DNA of 64,000 bases from Conoideocrella luteorostrata (Eukaryota; Ascomycota; Sordariomycetes; Hypocreales; Clavicipitaceae). Position 1 is the stretch's first letter. Each line of letters opens with the position of its first letter. Of the stretch, positions 46,647-57,882 are shown piece after piece. The position numbers were made by a program, and so were the translations under genes. The notes below the pieces were generated by a model. The model made no database searches and was not told the origin of the DNA. It saw only the letters and a program-made list of their open reading frames with translations. The stretch lies in assembly GCA_032433595.1 (NCBI GenBank), contig JASWJB010000008.1:248001-312000 (forward strand), given 5' to 3'.

Positions 46647-48600
46647 ATGGGTTCTTTCGAAGCAGGACGTGAATATGATATTATTATCGCTGGAGGCGGC
46701 ACAGCAGGATGTATCGTGGCAGGGCGTCTCGCGGAGGCCGATCCCAATCTCTCCATCCTAGTGATTGAGCAAGGCCAGAATAACCTGAACAATCCGACCA
46801 TCGTCACTCCTGCCATCTACCCTTCTCATCTGCTACCGGACTCAAAGACAGCCATCTTTTACAAGGGAAACAAAGAAGAGGCCATTAATGGGCGAGAGCT
46901 AATCGTCCCAGCAGGTGGTGTCCTCGGCGGAGGCTCGTCCATCAACTTTATGATGTATACACGAGGCATGCCCATTCTTTTCCCGCTCTTCTCTTGAATG
47001 GAATTCTAATTCTGCATTTAGCCCAAGCGTGTGATTATGATTCCTGGAACACTGAGGGATGGGACTCAAAGACCTTGATGTCGCTCTCCAAGAAACTTGA
47101 GACTTTTCATTTTGATGGCCCGGACTATGACAAGAGCCTCCATGGCTACGACGGACCTATCAGCGTCTCTAATGGAACCTATGGGCCTATAGGACCACAG
47201 GACGATGTCATTGCCGGCGCCGTGGCGGTAGGTGAAAAGGAAGTGGTCGACCTGCAGGATTTCAAGACTGCCAGTGGTTTTTCTCGATGGGGCAGATATA
47301 TTAGTCCCGATGGCAAGAGACAAGATACGGCCCATAAATACATCCACCCATTGATGGCTTCCGGAAAGCACCCCAACCTTCACCTTCTTGTGGAAAACAT
47401 GGTGTCGCGTGTCATTTTTGAGGGCAGTCGTGCTGTTGGAGTCGAATGTCAGCCAGCTGCTTCCGGTGCTGAAGGCAAACCTTCCATTATTACGGCTAAG
47501 AAAATGGTCGTCGTGTCAGCAGGCGCCCTTGGAACACCCCAGGTCTTGGAACGATCAGGCGTGGGCAACAAGGAGGCCCTGGACAAGCTGGACATCTCAG
47601 TGGTATCTGACCTTCCCCAGGTTGGAGAAAACTACCAGGATCACAATCTTATCGGATACTCATACAAAACAAGTCTGGGGCCAAAAGATACATTGGACGC
47701 GCTCCTGTCGGGCCGCCTAGATTTCGTGTCTGCTCTGCAAGAACAGAACCCCATTCTGGGCTGGAATGGCATCGATATTGCGGCCAAGGTACGCCCTTCC
47801 GAGCAGGAAGTTGCCCAGCTTGGTCCAGTAATGAAAGAATGCTGGGATCGTGACTTTAAGGAGCAGATAGAGAGACCTCTAATGTTGATGGGTGTTGTTT
47901 CATTCAGTTTGGGCAATCCCAAAGATTTAGCCGAGTCGGTGGGTGGTCTCTATCAGTATATGACCATGGCTTGTTACACTGCGTACCCATACTCTCGTGG
48001 AAACGTGCACATTGTTTCCAAAGATGTCTTCACACCTCCTTCCTTCAACACAGGCTATTTGTCTCATCCCGCAGACGTGAAGAAGCTGTTGTGGGCATAC
48101 AAGAAACAACGCGAAATTATGCGCCGAACCAACATGTTCGAAGGTGAGGTTCCTATTGCCCACCCCAAGTTCCGTGAGGGCAGCAAGGCTGCTCTTCTGA
48201 ACCACCATCCTGTCGATGGAGGGTACAAGTCAGCCGAAGAGCGTCGCAACTTGCCTCCGATTGAGTATGACGCCGAGGACGATGCCGCCATTGAGGATTA
48301 CATTCGTACCTATTTGACGACGCCGTGGCACTCTCTGGGGACTTGCAAGATGGCTCCGAGGGAAAAGGGCGGCGTCGTGGATAAAGATTTGAACGTTTAC
48401 GGAATGGAGGGCCTTAAGCTGGCTGGTAAGTAAAGCTCCGAGGCGATAGTAAGGTGTGCATGGTGTGCTGACTGAGAATAATAGACTTGTCTATCTGCCC
48501 CGAGAATGTGGGTGCAAACACGAATAATACGGCACTGATTGTTGGAGAGAAGGCCGCTTTCATTATTGGGAGGGAGCTGGGCCTCAAGATCTCTGGGTAG
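46647..48600 (+). CDS. GMC-family alcohol oxidase-like flavoprotein
   Basis: Exons 46647-46965, 47022-48425 and 48485-48600 give 612 residues. The FAD dinucleotide-binding motif is IIIAGGGTAGCIVAGRL (about residues 11-27); the GMC signature GGVLGGGSSINFMMYTR and the C-terminal active-site region TPWHSLGTCKMAPRE with ICPENVGANTNNTALIVGEK are intact. Sequence pattern and length (about 610-665) fit methanol/alcohol oxidases that convert short alcohols to aldehydes with H2O2. Exon 1 ends at a GC donor (GAG/GCATGC) with a TTCTAAT branch and TTTAG acceptor; the junction restores YTRAQACDYDSW. The C-terminus (LKISG) lacks the ARF/SKL-type peroxisomal signal of yeast methanol oxidases, so location is uncertain. 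The true substrate is not shown. Confidence 0.85.
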
Positions 48601-49964
48601 TTTAAGGATTGCTGACGCATGGGGGAACTTGCGATCGAATTAGTGCTACTTTTCACAGTGCCTTTATCTCATCATAGTACGAATTAAGATGGATTATCCC
48701 GAAATGTAAAGTTTGACAGAAACTCCAAAGAAGGTGTTCCGCCGCCCGATGCAAGACATAATCCGACCGTTATTGGATAAATTGTTACAGGCTCGGACAA
48801 GGTGAGTATGAATGTAGGCTGGTATAGTTTAGTGCTGAACAAGCCTTCGATACCTAGACTATCAAGCATTTGCTATGAAGAACCGCGAGTAAAGGAAGTC
48901 CGAAGTCTGAAAATGAGCATACTGTCCACACCAGGGTTGATCAGAATCACCCCTGCGTGGGCTTTCATACGTCTTCCCTCTAGCTTATTGTTCCACGGCC
49001 GCCGGAGCCAAAAGCACTATTAGCGGAAAATTCCATATTGATAATACGGCTGCTCCGTAGAAATGAGGCCTTCTGACACCAAACATCAAGTAGCTTGCTC
49101 GCATGGGGATTGGTCCCGCGACGGCAACTCCAATAGCATTGCGGGAAACGAAGATTAAGATTTCAACGAGGTCTACAGCAACGACAGAGCAACCCGGAAA
49201 AGTTGACATTCAGCGCCAATTTTATTTAGCAAAAGACTGTTGGAACGGGGGCTGCGCAATTGAGCGTGCATGAGCATGACTAGGCATAACTAGCGCTGAC
49301 GTGAAGGGCGAATCGTACCCGGACGAATCGGGTGCCCTTGTTCACGAGAATCGCACAACCAACAACATGGAACCCGGGGTCGTGGGCATGTGACAACAAA
49401 GCAGAAGTAAGACTGCCTCAATGCACAAGTCGTTGGACAGTGGTGGTAGACGGAACCCCATGCATCCGGCGGTGTCCAGATGGGCCGGCCAGCGGTTTGC
49501 TTCAGCTAGTTGTTGGCGGCTTTACAGGTTTCGACAGCATCACTCGTTATGAAAGGCTCTCAGTAGCCATTGCAGATTGTTTCTTTTATTAATTGACTTT
49601 GATTGACGGCGTCAATGCTCCTCCGATTTTCCCCTTGCGTGGCAGGACAGCAGAACCTCACGGATAGAATGTTCTTAGAGCCGGTGTATTCGTAAGGCCA
49701 TTGGCGGTACAGGGCGTTGTACTACTATGATGTTGCGAGTAGCAGTCAAGATCCCAACCGTGATGCCTCAGCTTCCAAAACAAAAAAAACGACGGGCTCA
49801 ATTGCACCCGAGGCTCTCATATGACCAATGATGTTTATATTTTCACCCCATCTATTGTAGTCTTGACAGAAAGATTAAAATCAGAGTGCACACAGTGACG
49901 TCTCAAAAACAACCCAGACCCAAACCAACTTTCCTCCTGTTTGTCCAGTTCCGTCTCGAGACGT
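48601..49964. other. 1.4 kb intergenic region
   Basis: Only short ORFs without domain likeness. It holds 3' regions of the alcohol oxidase and the permease gene, which converge on it. A near match to the dispersed motif (GCTCCGTAG) is at about 49053. Confidence 0.35.
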
Positions 49965-51864
49965 CTATAACATATACCTGAAGAATGTAGCATTTTCCCC
50001 CTTTTCACTCTCCTGTAACTTCTCGTCGAGCGTATACTCCCCAGGGCTCTTGTACTCCCGGTCACGACGGGCATTCTCCTTTCGAAAATACCATGTCATA
50101 AGGATAGAGCACGCGCCAGACATGGCGGATATTCCCAGGAGCGACGCGTAGCCAGAGATGTACCGAGGGGCGTCGTCGTTGCGGAACATGAAACTTGACA
50201 TGATGCCTCCCAAATTTCCCTGGTTTTCCAGGTGTTAGCACTGAATTTTCTTGGAGAACGTGTGCATGTGCGTGCGATCGTGTTTTGACGCAGTTGCTGA
50301 CTTACAAATCCAACCACCATGGCAATTCCAACTCCACGCTTCACCGAACCGCCGATATTGTTGCTGCTCCACGCTATGGAGAGCGGAACATTCGGATACG
50401 TCCCCGCCGTTACCAGGAAACAAGCAAAATACTTGACGCCGTGGTTCTGCACACCTGCGAGGAGCGCGAATCCCAGCACCCTACACAACCATACATTAGC
50501 ACACATGGACTCCCAACCAAAACTTAGAAAAGCGGGCGGTACGCGAGAACTTACGCAATAGAACAAAAGAACACGATATAAACACCCCTGGTGCTCTTCT
50601 TATCAGACCAATATCCTGCAAACAGAGTGCACAAACATGCCGAAATATAAGGCGGTGCGCTTAAAAGCTGCGCAATCTCATTTGTATATCCCAAGCCCTT
50701 TATGATTGTCGGCAGGAAAATCGACACAGAGTATACAGAGGTGAAGATACCACAGAAGATGACCATGTTCACGTAAATCTTCCAGTCCTTAATGGCGTGG
50801 ATGATAAATTGGGACTTGAACTGGTCGGAGAGAACAGACTGGTCTTGTTTAAGACGGCGGAAGACTTCATCCTTTTCGGACGCAGTGAGAAACTTCGCAG
50901 TAGCAGGGTAGTCATGCATGACGAAATAAGCCAAAAATGCTTCACGTCCCATTAGTACCTACTGTTTGGATAAAGTAGAGGCGAACAGAGGTGGAGGAAC
51001 GCGGAGGAAGGGAGGAGGGGGGGGGGGACATACCAACTAAGACAGTAGCGATACCCTCGATGATGAAGATCCACGACCAGCCTTTAAACCCACCCAGATC
51101 ACTCATCTCCATTATACCGCGGGCGAGGAGACCGCCAAACGCTCCGGCTAGCGTGGCGGCTGAGAAGAAGATGGCGATGCGTAAACCGCATTCTTGGCGG
51201 CGATACCACATGCTGATGCTACGCCAATAAGTCAGCGTACACCTTTGGCAACTTTGTGACTGAGGATAATTCAGCTGCGCGGAAGCTTACTAGTAGGTAA
51301 TGCCGGGGAATAGACCACCTTCTGCCAATCCCAGCGCCGCTCGCACGGCCAACAGACCAGGGAAGCTCTTCACAGTGCCCATGATGAGACTCAACGCGCC
51401 CCAGGCGACCATGATGCTGGGGATCCACACGGACGGCTTGAGTCTCTTCATGGCCAGATTCGACGGGATTTCGATGGCCACGTAGAAGGGATAAAAGATG
51501 GCCACGGCAATCTGACAATGTTAGCTACCAGCTCAACATGACAGCGGGTCGGCCCGCAAGGAAAGGAAACACGTACGTTGTAGTCGTATTTGCCCGTCAT
51601 GTTCAGGTCCTTCTCCAAAAACGCCAACTTGGCATTTCCGATATTTGTTCGATCCAGAAACGACAAGAGGTAGAGCAAACATAGAAACGGGAGTAGTTTT
51701 CTGTCGATTTTGCGGACCAATCGCCTTGTTTGTTGAGGAGAATAGCATGGCGCTTCATTTTCTTCGACGACGCTTACTTCCGCATTTTCTTTGTCCGACA
51801 TTTCGCTTAGATGGGACTCCCTGTCCGTTGACGGCGGACACGTTTCCATTTTGGCAGTTGTCAT
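49965..51864 (-). CDS. MFS anion:cation symporter (DAL5/allantoate permease type)
   Basis: Six exons: 51864-51577, 51511-51291, 51218-51034, 50939-50555, 50480-50306, 50219-49965, giving 502 residues with every junction in phase. Features are LYLLSFLDRTNIGNAKLAFL (TM1 signature of this family), YVAIEIPSNLAMKRLKPSVW, GLAEGGLFPGITYYISMWYR, RRQECGLRIAIFFSAATLAG, the long central loop with DYPATAKFLTASEKDEVFRR, and the late SSNNIGGSVKRGVGIAM. These are hallmarks of Dal5/Tna1/Vht1-like carriers for allantoate, nicotinate, vitamins or dipeptides at the plasma membrane. Intron 3 uses a GAAG acceptor just after a TACTAAT branch and includes a run of Cs. The neighbouring D-aminopeptidase gene is divergent at 2 kb. 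Substrate unknown. Confidence 0.87.
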
Positions 51865-53920
51865 GTGTATGTTCGTGTTGATCCAGGAAATATATTGGGT
51901 AATGGACCGGAAACTACACAGCTGCCTGAACCATGATCACAACTTGGGAGAAGCGAGCGCGGGTAGTCACTCCTTTATCAGCAGCTGGTCCCCTCTACAA
52001 GTCTGTCAAGGTACCCACGATAAGCCAGGCATTCATATCAGACCCTTGGGATATATTTTCGCACTCCACTCTTTGGTGCTCACCTACTGCACGAATCACA
52101 TCTTGACAACAACATGGGCGTGGCCAGCAAGCCACAGAATCCTGCAGAAATCACAGGTTTGCCTATCTTCAGGGTTATGCTATTCCCTGTGTGTGGTGTG
52201 AGCCTAGAAGAATCCCAGTTAGCCCTTACAGAACCACGGTAAGCATGCAGTATGGAGGACGCATATAGTACAACCAGGGCGGGCCTCACTGAGACACTAA
52301 ATTCACACAGCATCTGTGTCTAGTCAGCCCTAAAAAGAAAGCCTGTTCCTTGATAAAGCCTAGAGTTACTGTATGTTAAGCTTTTCTTCCCAGCAAGTAG
52401 TTCCCGCCAGATCCACTAGACGGGCCCCATTAACATGAAAGCTTGTTCGTCGATAAGGCCTAACAAAGTTTTTTTGCGGGCTTGTTTATCTATCTATTTG
52501 CTGGTTCGTTTGTTTATTTTCCCTGGGGAGATATTTCCGCTAGATCCACTGCGAACTTGTCCGCTGGGAACTTGTGCTCGGCGAAGTCCAAATAGGGGTA
52601 TGCCGCGTCTCGGGTATGTTCGGCGGACAAAAGGTCTAGATTGCAAGTATTTGGACATGGGTAGCCCCTGGCACGCATGGATGTTGATATGCGGATGCGG
52701 GGAGGTTGGTCAGATCTGTGTTTTGCTTGGCCTGTGCGATTCGCTGATGACTACTCCGTACTCCGTACAACAATGACTTTTCGGTAGGTTTGCGGGTGCG
52801 TTGTCGGTGCCTTATCTCATATAGCCAAGGCAGTTGGTTAGAGGCTCGACATCGACTTGCTTTTTATCCTCGCTTTTGCAAGGATATCTCTAGGCACATC
52901 ATTCAGCTTGCTTGCCGGATTCTCTTTCTTCTTCCTGTTTTTTGTCACTCGAAGGAATGAGATAAGAAGACACTGTGAGACAAAAAGTGATATTGCAGAC
53001 TGAGACCTAAACTCGGTGACTCTGCCCTTGGCGAGCGGTTAATCTACCAGCAAATGGCGGGCGACCCATTGTCTTTCATCCAGCCCTTGGCCCACGCGGT
53101 ATTCAACTATTGGGATACGAGCCGCGATGGCCCCCAAATGTAGTCGGCGGCGCACAATACGACATTATCTGTAGCCAGTGTTTGACAGCATATAAACGGC
53201 GCAACGTGAGCGTCCGAAGAGTGACGTCTCTCACTGCGCCGCATACCTTGTGTTACGCGAGGAAGCAGACTAGTCAAAAGCGCAAGAAGTACCAACAGAG
53301 CTGATAAGAGCTGGAAGTTTTAAATAGAAAGGATATGCATTAAGATTCTGCAGCGTATTGGAAATACCACAAAACAATTGTCACCGTTCATTTGTGACAC
53401 TCACTGCACCGACAATGTGTTCAAACGCCACATGCGGACGGAACCCCGCCTCCGCAGCTGTGATGTTTGAGGGGGGGGGAGAGGCCGGGCGATTAGTTAG
53501 TGAGCACGGACATTTTCCAGAATAGGAGCTCTTGATCGTGCCTGGTTTCGCGCCGGCTTCTATGGATGAATCAACGGCAGAGGCTGCAATCGACAAGATG
53601 GAGGTAGGGTAGGCTACGGGGTACAGATGCCCGATGACGAATCGGCGTGTCCATACGGAGTAGAATAAATAACTATCGATGCCCGCGATTCGTCATTGTC
53701 ATGGCAGTGGGGTAACCAAGTGACTAATTACAACGTAAAATTAACTCACCTGGCCAGTCTAGCATCTATAAGGCAGCTCCTAATGAAGCAGCTAGCAAGA
53801 CTTAAAAGTGCTATATAAGTAGCTGTTGAAGTAAACTATTAAGAGAGTGTGCCTTTGCCTTATTCACTTCAGCAGCCGCAGCACAGACTAATTTGCGGGC
53901 AGGCACATCGCATCATCACC
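51865..53920. other. 2 kb divergent intergenic region
   Basis: Separates the permease and D-aminopeptidase genes, which point away from each other. It contains a tandem overlapping pair of TACTCCGTA copies at 52753 and 52759 and another at 53654, plus a G-run near 53470. No ORF with domain likeness. Confidence 0.4.
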
Positions 53921-55540
53921 ATGTCAGTCTCAAAGTCGGCGGTTGAGGACGCGCTGAGGTCCATCGCTCCTCAACATCGCGGTCCAGGAGGCGCCGTTGC
54001 CGTGCTACAAGATGGCGCTGTCCTGGGACAGCACGTTTGGGGTTATGCTGATTTGGATGAGAAGATCCCGTTGGCCGCCGACACACTCATGCCTATTTGC
54101 TCCATCAGCAAACAACTGTTTTGTGCTCTGGTCGTGGATCTGCAGCGAAACCCGACCCCGGCCATGGCCGCCAATGGCGACGTTATGAAGCAGTTTTCCA
54201 ACAAGCTCGCCGAACTGTTGCCATCGGACATAATGCAGAGCACTGGCTTAACAATCGATCACCTATGCAGCAATCACTCTGGCATCCGCGATTACTGGGC
54301 GCTGACGGCGCTCTGTGGAGCTAAGCCGGAAGGCGAGTTCTCGATAGCAAAGCATGGCCCTTTGATGCGTGAACGCCTGAGGTCGGTTCACTTTCAGCCA
54401 GGTACTGAGTTTTCGTATGCCAACACGAATTTCCATATCCTGGGCCGAGTTCTCGAAGAAGTGACCAAGGAGTCTCTGGACGACCTCCTCGCTCAACGAA
54501 TCTTTGCTCCTGCAGGCATGAAAACTGCGCGTCTCTGCGCAGACACGGCAAAACTTCCGAAACCGTGCGTCGGCTATGAGGGTGACGCACAGCACGGATT
54601 TAGACCAGCGACGAACCGTATTGAGTGGGCAGGAGACGCCGGCGTGATTGCCTCCCTTGATGATATGGTTGCCTACGAGGCCTACTTGGACCGCAGCTTG
54701 TCCGACCCAGAAAGCTGGTATAGAGCGGTCATGGAACCAGGAAAGTACAGTGACGGTAAGACAGCGAAGTATCACTACGGGCTCGGTCACGGCGTCATCG
54801 AAGACGTATCGTTTGTTGGTCACGGAGGTGCTCTGCGGGGGTTTCGCCTCAACCGAATGCAGGTGCCCAAAGCGCGACTGTCTATCGTGGTGATGCTCAA
54901 CCACGAGGCAAATACTTCTCTCATTTCCGAAGAGATTCTGCGCAAAGTGTTGAAGCTGCAGAGTCCTCCTCCACAGCCGACTGTCGAACCGTCACCTGCC
55001 TGGACTGGCACTTTTTTGGATCAAGACACGCAGCTGGCCGTCTCCATATCAAGGGCTGTAAAGAAGGGACAACTGTCTATTTCTTACGCCGTCTCCCCTG
55101 AAACAGTCATTGTAAAGGAGCCCGATCGCGCAGCGTCTCGGAGTATGAATGCCAATATCGATGGTGACATTGTCACTCTTGAAAGGCTGATAGACAACAG
55201 AACCCTCCACGCCAAACGACTTGCTAAAGACGAGTCTGTTCCTGCAGCCGCCTCCTTTGCTGGTAGCTTTTACTGTAAAGAAATCGATTCTACATTTCAC
55301 TGTGATGATCTGGGAGGGATACTGTATGGATCTTTTGATGGCTTCTTGGGCCATGGGCCAGCTGAGGGTATGCGCCATCTAGGGCAGGATGTTTGGGCCC
55401 TCCCATGTGCTCGGGGGATGGATGCCCCGGCTCCTGGCGACTGGACACTCGTGTTTCGTCGTGGTGCGGATAGGTCTGTCATTGGGGTGACTATTGGATG
55501 TTGGCTCGCACGTAAGCTAGAGTACAATCGAGTAGGTTAG
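53921..55540 (+). CDS. D-aminopeptidase-like serine hydrolase (DAP/DmpB-type, beta-lactamase fold)
   Basis: A single exon of 539 residues; ATG at 53921 chosen because it aligns the N-terminus with family length (about 520). The penicillin-binding-type catalytic motifs are present: SISK (Ser61, Lys64), YANTN (Tyr166, Asn168) and FVGHGG (His301). After the hydrolase domain (about 1-340) the protein continues with two beta-barrel-like domains, as in bacterial D-aminopeptidase, which removes N-terminal D-residues and is related to peptidoglycan-acting enzymes. There is no signal peptide, so it is probably cytosolic. The two-barrel C-terminus distinguishes it from ordinary beta-lactamase-like esterases. 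The family is mainly bacterial; horizontal acquisition is possible but not shown. Confidence 0.82.
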   Translation: MSVSKSAVEDALRSIAPQHRGPGGAVAVLQDGAVLGQHVWGYADLDEKIPLAADTLMPICSISKQLFCALVVDLQRNPTPAMAANGDVMKQFSNKLAELLPSDIMQSTGLTIDHLCSNHSGIRDYWALTALCGAKPEGEFSIAKHGPLMRERLRSVHFQPGTEFSYANTNFHILGRVLEEVTKESLDDLLAQRIFAPAGMKTARLCADTAKLPKPCVGYEGDAQHGFRPATNRIEWAGDAGVIASLDDMVAYEAYLDRSLSDPESWYRAVMEPGKYSDGKTAKYHYGLGHGVIEDVSFVGHGGALRGFRLNRMQVPKARLSIVVMLNHEANTSLISEEILRKVLKLQSPPPQPTVEPSPAWTGTFLDQDTQLAVSISRAVKKGQLSISYAVSPETVIVKEPDRAASRSMNANIDGDIVTLERLIDNRTLHAKRLAKDESVPAAASFAGSFYCKEIDSTFHCDDLGGILYGSFDGFLGHGPAEGMRHLGQDVWALPCARGMDAPAPGDWTLVFRRGADRSVIGVTIGCWLARKLEYNRVG

Positions 55541-56739
55541 GCGCATTATGTCAATCCAGATAATGACTTGAACGATGTCTCAGCATAAATTATGAGACAA
55601 CAATTTAGACAGCTCCAAAGTAGTGTTTGCATAATAAGCTCTGTTAGTTTTATCTTCTGAAAGGTCAAACTCTCTCTGTTATAGGTCGCATTTACCACAT
55701 GAGTAAGTCCCGGTATCTATGTCATTCGGTACGCAACACTTCTTCTATTGAGCAGTAGTATAAATGAATCCTTTCCGAAACGAAGTGACTATTATAAGAA
55801 CCAGCAACCTTGTTTGGTTTTTGCGAATTAAGCCTAAGAGTGGAGCGGCATTATAGAACTCGAGCATGAGCTAGGAGAAGAATTATAGGGCGAAAAATGA
55901 GCGATGAGTTTTCACGAAACAAGGAAGATAGAACCGCACGGAGTAGAGTATGCCAGTATTAAAGCAGTTTGTCGTTTTTTTAAGTACTGACAAAGAATCA
56001 TCTTTCACACCTATCAATCTCAGCACTATGCACCTACAAGATTGACAAGAACGGCCCATAGTCGATGCAACGCCTACACTGACATATTCGCGCTTGCCAG
56101 GTCTTTTCATCTAGCGCTCGTACCGAGAGTCTCCGTATCAATTACGCACTCCAGTCCGCGTCGTATGCTTACTGTCTCTCCTATCGTGGGACTCCTCGTT
56201 GATACCTCGCGTTTTTCCATTAAATTCAGTTAGACCTTTTCATATAGCTGGGCTGCAAGAAAAGCCGCCTTGAAACCCGCACGTGCCACGAATTGAGCAG
56301 CTTCGGTTAATCCGATCAGTGAGCTTGTCCTTGTATCTATATCTAATGGACGAGGAGGTAGACCTCTTCTTATAGTTGGATTCTAGCTCCTGCGATGTCG
56401 AATGTTAGCATATTGTGACACTGACGGAATTTCCCTGCTGAAGTTTCCATCCGCCGAGTAGATTTTTCGTAACAAGACGCTGGTGGGACGACTTGGGAGG
56501 CTGCATGTCTTTAATTTTATTCCATGTTGCGTCCGAATAGTTGCCCACTCATGGCAAGAATTTAGAATGGCCGTTGGTGTCTTCCTGAACCCAATCCGAA
56601 ACTCGATGCGCAGGATTACGATGGCAATGACGCACATGTTAAGGCTGTGTGCATGCTGACACCGGCACGTGACATTAGCGAATGTGACGAAAAGCTGTCG
56701 GGAGCACCAGCTCACGAATCCATCCCCAAATCATCAATA
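55541..56739. other. 1.2 kb intergenic region
   Basis: 3' region of the D-aminopeptidase gene and promoter of the GT17 gene. No supported gene. An in-frame ATG for the following gene exists at 56647, but the one at 56740 is preferred. Confidence 0.35.
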
Positions 56740-57882
56740 ATGGCAGCCAAACCGCCTGCCAGAACACTCCTTGCCATAGGGTTTTGTGCTTTCATATGGT
56801 GGGCTTTCTTCAGACCTGCGTTTCACAATGGCGGCGGCCTTCACGAAATCACTAGTGCGCCACTACCAGCGCTGGTAGCCACTTTCACTTCCACTTCCAA
56901 GTCAACTTCAGATCGCAGCCAGAAACATGCAGAATACTACGCGTCCAAGGTGGTGCGTGAATTCTGCGCCGCGCATGGCTATTCGGTTTTTACACCGCAA
57001 AGACCCTCCAATGAGCGCAAGGTGTACGATCTCGTCATGGTGAACTCCGAGCTGGACTTTCTGGAAATTCGGCTTAACACGCTGTACGACTACGTCGACT
57101 ATTTCATCATTGTGGAATCGCCCAAGACGTTTCAGGGTGAGAAGAAGCCCCTCGTTATTAAAGACAGCTGGGACAGGTTCCGTCGCTACCATGACAAGAT
57201 GATTTATCATGAGTTGACGTTCCCGCGCGCATTCAACCCGCATCGCGCGTGGGACTATGAAGACTTGCAACGGGACGCCATGTACGAGCAGGCCATGCTT
57301 AGATTGGTAGGGGACAGGGCTCCGGTGAATGGGGACGTTATTATTGTGGCCGACGTTGATGAGATTCCCCGCCCACAGTCTGTGCTGGTGCTTCGTTCTT
57401 GCAATTATCCCCGTCGCCTCACGCTCGCCTCCAAATTCTACTACTACTCGTTCCAGTTTCTGCATACAGGACCAGAGTGGCAGCACCCTCAGGCGACGTA
57501 CTACGAAGGATCGCGTACGACCCTCAAGCCCACCAACCTGCGCAACGGGGATGGCGGCTTTGCTCCGTTCCGTGGCCGAGAAAAGGGCGTGCTAAACAAC
57601 GCAGGGTGGCATTGCAGCAGCTGCTTCGCGACAATAGAGCAGTTTCTCAACAAGATTGCCAGCTTCTCCCACGGGTGGATGAATGCTGAGCGGTACAGGG
57701 ACAAGGACAAGATCGCTGCCGCGGTGAGAGAAGGAAGGGATCTCTGGGAGAGGCAGCATGATACATTTACCAGGCTTCAGGAGAATAAGGACACACCTCC
57801 ACTGGTGCTCGAGGAGCCGAAGCGCTTTGGCTACATGACAAATCGCGATGGACCGACAGCAGGGTTCACGGATTATCCATGA
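56740..57882 (+). CDS. Glycosyltransferase family 17 (GnT-III/MGAT3-like)
   Basis: A single exon of 380 residues. The start at 56740 gives a type II membrane architecture: a short basic N-terminus, a TM anchor (TLLAIGFCAFIWWAFF, about residues 9-24) and a Ser/Thr-rich stem. The GT17 domain follows from about residue 95 with YDLVMVNSELDFLEIRLNTL, YFIIVESPKTFQG, the nucleotide-sugar/metal motif VADVDEIPRP (Asp205-Asp207), GWHCSSCFATIEQF and FSHGWMNAERYRDK. Animal members add a bisecting GlcNAc to N-glycans in the Golgi; fungal members are widespread but their product is mostly unknown. No disruption. Golgi location is inferred from topology. Confidence 0.88.
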   Translation: MAAKPPARTLLAIGFCAFIWWAFFRPAFHNGGGLHEITSAPLPALVATFTSTSKSTSDRSQKHAEYYASKVVREFCAAHGYSVFTPQRPSNERKVYDLVMVNSELDFLEIRLNTLYDYVDYFIIVESPKTFQGEKKPLVIKDSWDRFRRYHDKMIYHELTFPRAFNPHRAWDYEDLQRDAMYEQAMLRLVGDRAPVNGDVIIVADVDEIPRPQSVLVLRSCNYPRRLTLASKFYYYSFQFLHTGPEWQHPQATYYEGSRTTLKPTNLRNGDGGFAPFRGREKGVLNNAGWHCSSCFATIEQFLNKIASFSHGWMNAERYRDKDKIAAAVREGRDLWERQHDTFTRLQENKDTPPLVLEEPKRFGYMTNRDGPTAGFTDYP

